From Acidimicrobiaceae bacterium (GTDB lineage: Bacteria; Actinomycetota; Acidimicrobiia; Acidimicrobiales; RAAP-2), in the NCBI GenBank assembly GCA_003164275.1, contig PLSY01000432.1, forward strand, positions 1,125 to 10,648: DNA of 9,524 nucleotides. The letters run 5' to 3'. This document shows positions 1-4,833 of the stretch, piece after piece (positions within the stretch are counted from its first letter, which is position 1; each line of letters begins with the position of its first letter). The position numbers and the translations under genes are program-made. The notes beneath the pieces are model-generated. The model was not told where the DNA came from. It saw nothing but the letters and a program-made list of their open reading frames with translations, and did not search any database.

Positions 1-901
1 CAACACCGTGGGCCCGACCATCATGCAGTTCGGCACCACGGAGCAAAAAGAGTTCTTCCTGCCGAAGATCCTGGCCGGCGACATCCACTTTTGCATCGGC
101 TACACCGAGCCCGAGTCCGGTACCGACCTTGCCTCCCTGCAGACCCGGGCGGAGAGGGACGGCGACGAGTACATCATCAACGGCCAGAAGATCTACACCT
201 CCCTGGCCGGCGGCGCCGACTACATCTGGCTGGCCACCCGAACGGACCCGGAGGTGGCCAAGCACAAGGGCATCTCCATGATCATCGTGCCCATGGACAC
301 CCCCGGGATCAAAGTGGTCCCCATGCAGCTCCTCGGCGACCACAACATCAACTACACCTTCTTCGAGGACGTGCGCGTGCCGGCGGCCAACCTGGTCGGT
401 GGTGAGAACAACGGCTGGTCGCTCATCACCAACCAGCTCAACCACGAGCGGGTGACGCTCTGCTCCTCGGGCATCGTCGACCGAGCGCTGCACGACGTGA
501 GGGCCTGGGCCCAGGACACAAAGCTGGCCGACGGCCGTCGGGTGATCGACCAGGAGTGGGTCCAGATCCACCTGGCCCGGGTCTACGCCAGGCTCGAGTT
601 CTTGAAGCTGATCAACTGGAAGGTGGCGTGGACGGCCACCCAGGGCAGCCTCGACGTGGCCGACGCCTCGTCGACCAAGGTGTTCGGCACCGAGTTCTAC
701 ATGGAGGCGTTCAAGCTGTTGTTGGAGGTGGTCGGACAGGCCGGCTACCTGACCAGAGGAAGCCCGGAGGCCGTGCTCGCCGGCCGCCTTGAGAGCATGG
801 CCCGCGGCCTGGTCATCCTGACCTTCGGCGGCGGCACCAACGAGATCCAACGAGACCTGATCGCCATCTTCGGCCTCGGCCTACCCCGTTCACTCCGATA
901 G
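1..901 (+). CDS. Acyl-CoA dehydrogenase, catalytic (alpha) subunit, 5' truncated
   Basis: This FadE-type flavoprotein would oxidise an acyl-CoA thioester to the trans-2-enoyl-CoA, passing electrons to ETF. The reading frame is open from base 2, so the start and roughly the first 100 residues lie outside the window. Visible are the family signature GYTEPESGTD (codons near 97-126), a beta domain, and the C-terminal helical domain ending in GGGTNEIQRD. The MCAD-type catalytic Glu position before GT is Gly here. Instead a Glu sits in NHERV (codon 446-448), the helix G position used as catalytic base by isovaleryl- and long-chain acyl-CoA dehydrogenases. A second dehydrogenase gene follows after 18 bp, so an alpha2beta2 enzyme like the mycobacterial ChsE pairs is likely. 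The family is certain; the substrate cannot be read from the sequence. Confidence 0.93.
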   Translation, partial: NTVGPTIMQFGTTEQKEFFLPKILAGDIHFCIGYTEPESGTDLASLQTRAERDGDEYIINGQKIYTSLAGGADYIWLATRTDPEVAKHKGISMIIVPMDTPGIKVVPMQLLGDHNINYTFFEDVRVPAANLVGGENNGWSLITNQLNHERVTLCSSGIVDRALHDVRAWAQDTKLADGRRVIDQEWVQIHLARVYARLEFLKLINWKVAWTATQGSLDVADASSTKVFGTEFYMEAFKLLLEVVGQAGYLTRGSPEAVLAGRLESMARGLVILTFGGGTNEIQRDLIAIFGLGLPRSLR

Positions 902-919
902 AAGAGGACACCGCTCACC

Positions 920-2047
920 ATGGACTTCTCATTCAACGAAGAGCAGACCGCCGTCGGCGAGCTCGCCACCCGGATCTTCACCGACCTCGCCACCCACGAG
1001 CGGCTGCGTGAGTTCGAGGCCGACCCCGAAGGAGACCGCTTCGACCGGAAGCTGTGGGCCGAGCTGGCCGCTGCCGGGCTCCTTGGGATCTCGCTGCCCG
1101 AGTCGGTCGGCGGAGCGGGCCTCGGCTTTTTGGCTACCGGGTTGATCGTCGAGGCGGCCGGTCGAACGGCGGCCTACGTTCCCGTCATCGAGACGCTGGC
1201 CGCCGCCGCTCCGGCCATCGCCGAGTTCGGCTCCGACTCGCAGCGCGCCCAATGGCTGCCGGGCGTCGTGGCCGGAGACTCTGTCATCACCACCGCCTTG
1301 GTGGAGCTGGGTGGCACGCCGCAGTCTCCCTCCCTCGTGGCCGAGAAGGACGGAGAGGGGTGGACCTTGACCGGGACCAAGTCCTTCGTGCCCTCGGGCA
1401 TGTTCGCCGACGCCGTCATCGTTACCGCTCGGGTGGAGCCCTCATCGGTGGCTGTCTTCATCGTGCCGACGTCGGCGGCGGGCCTCTCCCGCGAGCCCCA
1501 GCCGGTCAACACCGGACAGGTCGAGGCCATCGTCACCCTGTCGGGGTGTTCGGTCGGCCCTGATGCCTTGTTGGGATCGGTCGACGAGGGCGCCTCGATC
1601 ATCGACTGGCTGGTCGAGCGCACGACGACGGCCGTGGCGCTGGCCCAGGCCGGAGCGGCCGCCGCCGCCTTGGCCCTGGTCGCCGAGTACACGAAGACGC
1701 GTGAGCAGTTCGGCAAGCCGATCGCCACCTTCCAGGCCGTGGGCCAGCGGGCCGCCGACGCCTACGTGGACACCGAGGCCATCAGGCTCACCGCCTGGCA
1801 GGCCGCCTGGCGGATCTCCGAAGGGCTACCGGCCGACAAGGAGGTGGCCGTGGCCAAGTTCTGGGCGGCAGACGGTGGCCAGCGGGTCGTGCATGCCGCC
1901 GTCCACCTCCACGGCGGGGTCGGCGTCGATCGGGACTACCCGCTGCACAGGTTCTTCTTGAACACGAAGCACTATGAGCTGACCCTCGGAGGCGCCACCG
2001 AGCAGCTCCTGCACCTCGGGGCCATGCTGGCCGCCGAGCCGGTCTGA
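920..2047 (+). CDS. Acyl-CoA dehydrogenase-like protein, probable non-catalytic (beta) subunit
   Basis: This 375-aa protein has full acyl-CoA dehydrogenase architecture: an N-terminal helical domain starting MDFSFNEEQ, a middle beta domain, and a C-terminal helical domain with TREQFGKPI, HLHGGVGV and the ending LGGATEQLLHLG. Neither usual catalytic position holds Glu. The helix G site, aligned by counting back from FGK, falls on the Thr run after WLVER. The MCAD-type site is Gly in LGGATEQ. It therefore most likely pairs with the upstream gene as the structural, flavin-binding half of a heteromeric enzyme, as known for mycobacterial steroid side-chain dehydrogenases. The ATG is preceded by a purine-rich AGAGGA about 12 bp upstream, and the 18-bp gap to the previous stop implies one operon. 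Loss of catalysis is inferred from alignment by eye. Confidence 0.93.
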   Translation: MDFSFNEEQTAVGELATRIFTDLATHERLREFEADPEGDRFDRKLWAELAAAGLLGISLPESVGGAGLGFLATGLIVEAAGRTAAYVPVIETLAAAAPAIAEFGSDSQRAQWLPGVVAGDSVITTALVELGGTPQSPSLVAEKDGEGWTLTGTKSFVPSGMFADAVIVTARVEPSSVAVFIVPTSAAGLSREPQPVNTGQVEAIVTLSGCSVGPDALLGSVDEGASIIDWLVERTTTAVALAQAGAAAAALALVAEYTKTREQFGKPIATFQAVGQRAADAYVDTEAIRLTAWQAAWRISEGLPADKEVAVAKFWAADGGQRVVHAAVHLHGGVGVDRDYPLHRFFLNTKHYELTLGGATEQLLHLGAMLAAEPV

Positions 2048-2054
2048 CTGCCCA

Positions 2055-2070
2055 CCGACCCCCGGGTTGG
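2055..2070 (+). terminator. Short hairpin after the acyl-CoA dehydrogenase pair
   Basis: CCGACC pairs with GGTTGG across the loop CCCG (six pairs, one of them G-U), starting 7 bp after the stop codon. There is no T-run, so it would be a U-less terminator at best. It also lies about 10 bp upstream of a candidate -10 box and could equally be an operator half-palindrome. Confidence 0.3.
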
Positions 2071-2080
2071 GATGGCTGGA

Positions 2081-2086
2081 TAGTGT
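2081..2086 (+). promoter_or_regulatory. Candidate -10 box (TAGTGT) of a leaderless transcript
   Basis: TAGTGT matches the actinobacterial -10 consensus TANNNT and is followed by 7 nt and an ATG at 2094, which places transcription start at or next to that ATG. No convincing -35 is seen. The box lies between the arms of a small inverted repeat, CTGGA/TCCAG (2076-2080 and 2086-2090), which could bind a regulator. Confidence 0.45.
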
Positions 2087-2093
2087 CCAGGCC

Positions 2094-2153
2094 ATGGTGA
2101 CAATGGTGCGGGTGTACTTGACCAAGGCCAGGCACGGTGGCCGGCCGTGGTGA
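2094..2153 (+). CDS. Possible 19-aa leader peptide overlapping the hydrolase start
   Basis: This short frame reads ATG GTG ACA ATG onward and encodes MVTMVRVYLTKARHGGRPW before TGA. It begins 7 nt after a TANNNT box, so it would be translated from a leaderless mRNA. Its stop codon shares one base with an ATG of the downstream hydrolase (TGATG at 2151-2155). No good Shine-Dalgarno precedes that hydrolase start, so translational coupling is plausible. The peptide is basic (three Arg, one Lys, one His) and has no recognisable domain or amino-acid run suggesting attenuation. It may be a chance frame; only the placement of promoter, start and overlapping stop supports it. Confidence 0.35.
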   Translation: MVTMVRVYLTKARHGGRPW

Positions 2154-3259
2154 TGGGCAGGCGACCCGATGTCGCCCGCTCGTCGTGGCCCATCGCCGCC
2201 ACTGACCTGGTCGGGCTGGCCGGCCAACTGACCACGGCGTTGGTCAGGGTGCCGTTCAGGCGTCCCTGGTCGGGCGACGGCAACCTCCCCCACAACCTGA
2301 CCGTCTCGGTCACCCGCGAGGTGCTGCGCTCGTTCATGGGCTACTCCTCGTCCATCCCCATCGACGAGTTCCGGTCCATCGAGCTCGTGCTCGACGACCT
2401 CTGCGGGGCGGTGCTCCCCCCGTTGGTCCGGGCCCTCGACGTAGCCCAGCAGGCCGACACCGTGGCCGGGGTCCCAGGCTTCTGGTACCGGCCGAAGGAC
2501 GGCAAGGTTCGAGGCACCATCCTCTATCTCCACGGCGGAGGATACGTTGGCACGTCTCCTCGGATGTACGCCGTCTTCGTCGCGTGGCTGTGCCGGCGCA
2601 CCGGCTGCGAGGTGTTCGTGGCCGACCTCCGGCTGGCCCCGGAGTTCCCCTTTCCGGCCGGCCTGGAAGACGCCGTGCTCATCATCGAGGCACTGCTGGC
2701 CGACGGCGTCGACCCGACCAGGCTGTTCGTGGCGGGTGACTCGAGCGGGGGTGGCCTCGTCTGCTCGCTGCTCTATTCGATGGCCCGTACCCGCCACCGC
2801 CCCATCGCCGGGGCCGTGCTCTTCTCGCCCGAACTGGACCTCGTCCTCGACGAGCCGTCCATTTCGAGCAATGCCGCCCTCGACATCCTGCCGTGGAACA
2901 TCCCGACGTCGGGCTACCTCCACGGCCGCAACGCCAGCTCCGAGGCGCTGGACCCGGTGACCCAGGACGTCTCCGAGTGGCCACCGGTGTGCATCTCGTT
3001 CGGATCCGACGAGATGTTTCGTGACTCGATCCGTGGCTTCGTCGCCCACCTCGAGAAGGCGGGGGTCGACGTCGTCCACCGAGAGGAGCCCGGCATGTTC
3101 CACGTCTTCCCTATCCTCATGCCCTGGGCCGAGGGGAGCCGCCGGGCCTACCGGGAGGTCGGGGACTTTGTCCGCGCCCGACTTCCCGATGACGACTTCG
3201 TTCCGCCGTACAAGGCCCCGTCTCGCGCCGGCACGGGCGAGGGCGACCGTTCGGCCTGA
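2147..3259 (+). CDS. Alpha/beta hydrolase, HSL (hormone-sensitive lipase/esterase) family
   Basis: This 370-aa carboxylesterase or lipase-like enzyme would hydrolyse ester bonds of acyl substrates. The HSL-family oxyanion motif HGGGY is at residues 129-133, the nucleophile elbow GDSSGGG places the serine at residue 199, Asp288 lies in GSDEMF, and His319 lies in MFHVFP, giving a complete Ser-Asp-His triad. About 100 residues precede the core as a cap region. There is no clear signal peptide, so it is probably cytoplasmic. Starts GTG 2147, GTG 2150 and ATG 2153 are all possible, with an in-frame stop at 2081-2083 upstream; ATG 2153 overlaps the stop of a tiny leader frame. Numbering here uses 2147. 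The preceding dehydrogenase genes suggest lipid or CoA-ester catabolism, but the substrate is unknown. Confidence 0.92.
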   Translation: MVMGRRPDVARSSWPIAATDLVGLAGQLTTALVRVPFRRPWSGDGNLPHNLTVSVTREVLRSFMGYSSSIPIDEFRSIELVLDDLCGAVLPPLVRALDVAQQADTVAGVPGFWYRPKDGKVRGTILYLHGGGYVGTSPRMYAVFVAWLCRRTGCEVFVADLRLAPEFPFPAGLEDAVLIIEALLADGVDPTRLFVAGDSSGGGLVCSLLYSMARTRHRPIAGAVLFSPELDLVLDEPSISSNAALDILPWNIPTSGYLHGRNASSEALDPVTQDVSEWPPVCISFGSDEMFRDSIRGFVAHLEKAGVDVVHREEPGMFHVFPILMPWAEGSRRAYREVGDFVRARLPDDDFVPPYKAPSRAGTGEGDRSA

Positions 3260-3273
3260 GGACTCTGCTGGGT

Positions 3274-3453
3274 TCAGGCCACCGTCGGCGGGCGTGCCTT
3301 GGACGCCGTGGCGCTGATGACGATGTTGTCGAGGAGCGTCAGGAACAAGAGGAAGCAGATGACGGCGATGCCGAGCTGCGGCACCTTCAAGTCGGCGTCC
3401 GTGCCCTCGTCGGCGATGTCGGACGAAGCGCCAGCCGCCGCCCGGCCGTCCAT
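3274..3453 (-). CDS. Small single-span membrane protein (59 aa), possible truncated MFS start
   Basis: Reading leftward from ATG 3453, this encodes an acidic, Ala/Asp-rich N-terminus, then a hydrophobic span GIAVICFLLFLTLLDNIVIS, and ends SKARPPTVA. Codon by codon, nearly every third position is G or C (the exceptions are a few Ala codons and the stop), as expected of real coding DNA here. The span resembles transmembrane helix 1 of DHA2-family MFS transporters, where LLDNTIVN-type motifs are common. It may therefore be a remnant of such a gene, or an independent small membrane protein. Its stop lies 14 bp from the convergent hydrolase stop. Longer versions reaching upstream to 3621 run through the CCCAACG repeat and look spurious. 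The start is uncertain; GTG 3459 is also possible. No function is assigned. Confidence 0.5.
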   Translation of the reverse strand: MDGRAAAGASSDIADEGTDADLKVPQLGIAVICFLLFLTLLDNIVISATASKARPPTVA

Positions 3454-3474
3454 GCCCACGGGTCTGGCGTCCGA

Positions 3475-3495
3475 GGGGATACAGGTCGGGGATAC
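3475..3495. repeat. Two direct copies of GGGGATAC, 13-bp period
   Basis: GGGGATAC occurs at 3475-3482 and 3488-3495. On the minus strand it reads GTATCCCC twice, 22-42 bp upstream of the small membrane gene's ATG. It could be a regulator site or simple duplication. Confidence 0.6.
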
Positions 3496-3502
3496 GTGTC
3501 GG

Positions 3503-3540
3503 CCCAACGCCCAACGCCCAACGCCCAACGCCCAACGCCC
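3503..3540. repeat. Tandem heptamer repeat (CCCAACG)5 plus CCC
   Basis: Five perfect consecutive copies of CCCAACG run from 3503 to 3537, with a partial sixth (CCC) to 3540. The array lies 50-87 bp upstream of the minus-strand small gene and 127-164 bp upstream of the VOC gene. Perfect identity suggests recent slippage expansion, so the copy number may vary between strains. Confidence 0.95.
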
Positions 3541-3573
3541 GATCTCCGGGCACGGTAGGCGGCGGGCATGACA

Positions 3574-3599
3574 CGATGTGCGACAAGGCGATGTGCGAC
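3574..3599. repeat. Two direct copies of CGATGTGCGAC, 15-bp period
   Basis: CGATGTGCGAC occurs at 3574-3584 and 3589-3599, separated by AAGG. It lies 67-93 bp upstream of the VOC gene start. It may be a direct-repeat operator for that gene or a duplication remnant. Confidence 0.7.
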
Positions 3600-3666
3600 G
3601 AGGGGGCCACCGCGGCGCCATATCCGTCGAAGGCGGCGGTCACACCTCGCCAGCCGAGGAGGAACC

Positions 3667-4107
3667 ATGGCCATCTCGATCTCCCATATTGGCATCTGCG
3701 TATCCGACCTGGAGCGCTCCCTTGCCTTCTACTGTGAGGGTCTGGGGTTCGAACTGACCGCGTCCCACGCCGTCGGATCCGAGTTCGCCGCCCTGATGGA
3801 GGTGGACAGGGTCGAGCTCGAGTCACGGATGGTCACCCAGGGGGGCGTGACCATCGAGCTGCTGTCCTTCACGGCTCCCGGGCACACCGGTGACCGAGGC
3901 CGTCGTCCCATGAATCAGCTGGGACTCACCCACCTGTCCCTCCGGGTCGGCGATGTCGACGAGGTGGCCGCCACCATCGAGCGCCTCGGCGGGAAGGTGG
4001 TCCGGGGCACCCGGACCACCTTCGACCTCGGAGAAGCGGCCTTGGACTTCCTCTACTGCACCGATCCCGATGGGGTTCGCATCGAGCTCATGTACCTGGG
4101 TGGCTGA
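3667..4107 (+). CDS. VOC-superfamily (glyoxalase/bleomycin resistance/dioxygenase fold) protein
   Basis: This 146-aa protein consists of two paired beta-alpha-beta-beta-beta modules typical of vicinal oxygen chelate metalloenzymes. The four expected metal-ligand positions are present: His7 (ISHIGI), Glu64 (VTIELL), His89 (LTHLSL) and Glu140 (RIELMY). The first module shows DLERSLAFYCEGLGF and the second ends in TDPDGVRIEL, as in glyoxalase I-like proteins. A divalent metal site and a small substrate such as an alpha-keto thiol adduct, epimerisable acyl-CoA or aromatic diol are possible; the sequence does not decide between them. The ATG follows a strong Shine-Dalgarno (GAGGAGG, about 5 bp before), which excludes the longer upstream extension to 3568. 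It is transcribed away from the repeat-rich spacer. The superfamily is secure; the reaction is unknown. Confidence 0.9.
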   Translation: MAISISHIGICVSDLERSLAFYCEGLGFELTASHAVGSEFAALMEVDRVELESRMVTQGGVTIELLSFTAPGHTGDRGRRPMNQLGLTHLSLRVGDVDEVAATIERLGGKVVRGTRTTFDLGEAALDFLYCTDPDGVRIELMYLGG

Positions 4108-4114
4108 GCGCCCT

Positions 4115-4129
4115 CGACCGATCGGGTCG
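4115..4129. promoter_or_regulatory. Inverted repeat CGACC-N5-GGTCG upstream of the rhodanese gene
   Basis: CGACC at 4115-4119 and GGTCG at 4125-4129 form a perfect dyad around GATCG. It begins 7 bp after the VOC stop and overlaps the expected -35 region of the box at 4140. It may be an operator or a weak U-less terminator of the VOC gene. The same CGACC-N5-GGTCG arrangement recurs at 6322-6336. Confidence 0.35.
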
Positions 4130-4139
4130 CCCGCTCCGG

Positions 4140-4145
4140 TACCGT
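4140..4145 (+). promoter_or_regulatory. Candidate -10 box (TACCGT) for a leaderless rhodanese transcript
   Basis: TACCGT fits TANNNT and is followed by exactly 6 nt and the GTG at 4152, so transcription would begin at the start codon. The identical TACCGT-N6-start arrangement occurs at 6357. No Shine-Dalgarno is needed or evident. Confidence 0.5.
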
Positions 4146-4151
4146 GAGGCG

Positions 4152-4502
4152 GTGACCTCCGATCCCAAGACCGTGGCCGATATCGACCCGACCGAGGCCA
4201 AGCGCCTCGTCGGCGAGGGAGCGCTGCTGCTCGATGTCAGAGAGGACGAGGAGTGGGACGCCGGTCACGCTCCCGAGGCTGTCCACCTGGCCATGGGCCT
4301 CGTCTCCGAGCGGATCGACGAGCTCCCGACCGATCGCACCATCGTCTGTGTGTGCCGGGTGGGTGGTCGATCGGGAGCCGTTGCCTCGAGTCTCCTCGGG
4401 GCCGGCTACGACGTGCGCAACATCGATGGCGGGATGCTGGCCTGGGAGGCCATGGCGCTGCCGGTGGTGGACGCCCATGGCGGGGCCGGACGGGTCATCT
4501 GA
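4152..4502 (+). CDS. Single-domain rhodanese-like protein
   Basis: This 116-aa protein is one rhodanese domain, a fold that moves sulfane sulfur through a cysteine persulfide. Markers are LLLDVREDEEWDAGHAP (residues 25-41), the active-site loop CRVGGRS with Cys68 as the expected persulfide carrier (CxxGxR form), and the closing NIDGGMLAWEAMALPV segment. The size and motif layout match GlpE/PspE-like or regulatory single-domain rhodaneses. It has no signal peptide, so it is cytoplasmic. The GTG start is chosen because it follows a TANNNT box by 6 nt. The next gene starts 13 bp after its stop, forming a short operon with the DUF4031 and thiolase-like genes. The physiological sulfur acceptor is not apparent. 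Confidence 0.92.
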   Translation: MTSDPKTVADIDPTEAKRLVGEGALLLDVREDEEWDAGHAPEAVHLAMGLVSERIDELPTDRTIVCVCRVGGRSGAVASSLLGAGYDVRNIDGGMLAWEAMALPVVDAHGGAGRVI

Positions 4503-4515
4503 ACGGCCCGGCCCG

Positions 4516-4833
4516 GTGACCGTCTACTTGGACGACTGGAGGCAGCCGGCCCGGCTAGGTCCGGTGCATGACCGCTGGTCCCATCTGGTGGCCGACGAGG
4601 ATGACGAGCTGCATGTCTTCGCCGCCCGGCTGGGGATGAGGCGGGAGTGGTTCCAGCACAAGGCCCATCGGCCCTACCAGGGCCACTACGACGTGCCTGA
4701 GAGGTCGCGCCAGTTGGCCCTCGACCTCGGTGCCGTGCCCGTGACCTGGCGTCAGGTCGGGGCCATGATGAGGGCCCGCCGGAGGGCCGGTGTCCGGCGC
4801 CCGGGGGCAATCGCCCACAAAGGCGGGCGATGA
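4516..4833 (+). CDS. DUF4031 domain-containing protein
   Basis: This 105-aa basic protein matches the DUF4031 family as I know it: N-terminal VTVYLDDWR, the core RWSHLVADEDDELHVFAARLG, WFQHKAH, then HYDVPERSRQLALDLGAV and VTWRQVG. The family is common in actinobacteria and its function is not established. The conserved Asp, His and aromatic residues suggest a small-molecule or nucleic-acid binding role, but this is speculation. GTG 4516 gives the conserved N-terminus directly, so the longer in-frame extension into the rhodanese gene is not accepted. The tail after VTWRQVG is Arg-rich and may be disordered. Its stop overlaps the next gene's start (ATGA at 4830-4833), implying translational coupling to the thiolase-like protein. 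Confidence 0.85.
   Translation: MTVYLDDWRQPARLGPVHDRWSHLVADEDDELHVFAARLGMRREWFQHKAHRPYQGHYDVPERSRQLALDLGAVPVTWRQVGAMMRARRRAGVRRPGAIAHKGGR

Larger units (their letters stand above)
3454..3666. other. Repeat-rich intergenic spacer between divergent genes
   Basis: This spacer between the small minus-strand gene and the plus-strand VOC gene holds three kinds of direct repeat: GGGGATAC twice, CCCAACG five times and CGATGTGCGAC twice. I see no TANNNT box at leaderless spacing for either neighbour; the VOC gene has a Shine-Dalgarno instead. No other gene is supported here. Confidence 0.6.

Noticed and set aside
3503..3540. The heptamer array as a CRISPR or an origin iteron cluster
   Set aside because: The units are contiguous 7-mers with no spacers, so it is not CRISPR. 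No DnaA boxes, AT-rich stretch or replication gene is nearby, so an origin is unsupported.
3299..3571. A 90-codon plus-strand frame across the hydrolase-VOC spacer
   Set aside because: It lies opposite the small membrane gene, which has the better codon signature, and its C-terminus is translated repeat (NAQRPTPNAQRP).
3454..3621. Extending the small membrane protein upstream to 3621 on the minus strand
   Set aside because: The extension consists of Arg/Pro-rich residues and heptamer-repeat translation (GRWALGVGRWALG), which looks non-coding; ATG 3453 is the more credible start.
3568..3666. Upstream extension of the VOC gene by 33 codons
   Set aside because: It adds an Arg-rich tract unlike the family, whereas ATG 3667 has a strong Shine-Dalgarno and puts the first metal-ligand His at residue 7.
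1826..3826. A 666-codon open frame on the minus strand across the dehydrogenase end, the hydrolase and the spacer
   Set aside because: It is antisense to two well-supported genes, has low-complexity Arg/Gly/Pro/His composition with no domain, and runs through the CCCAACG array. It reflects the rarity of stops opposite GC-rich codons.
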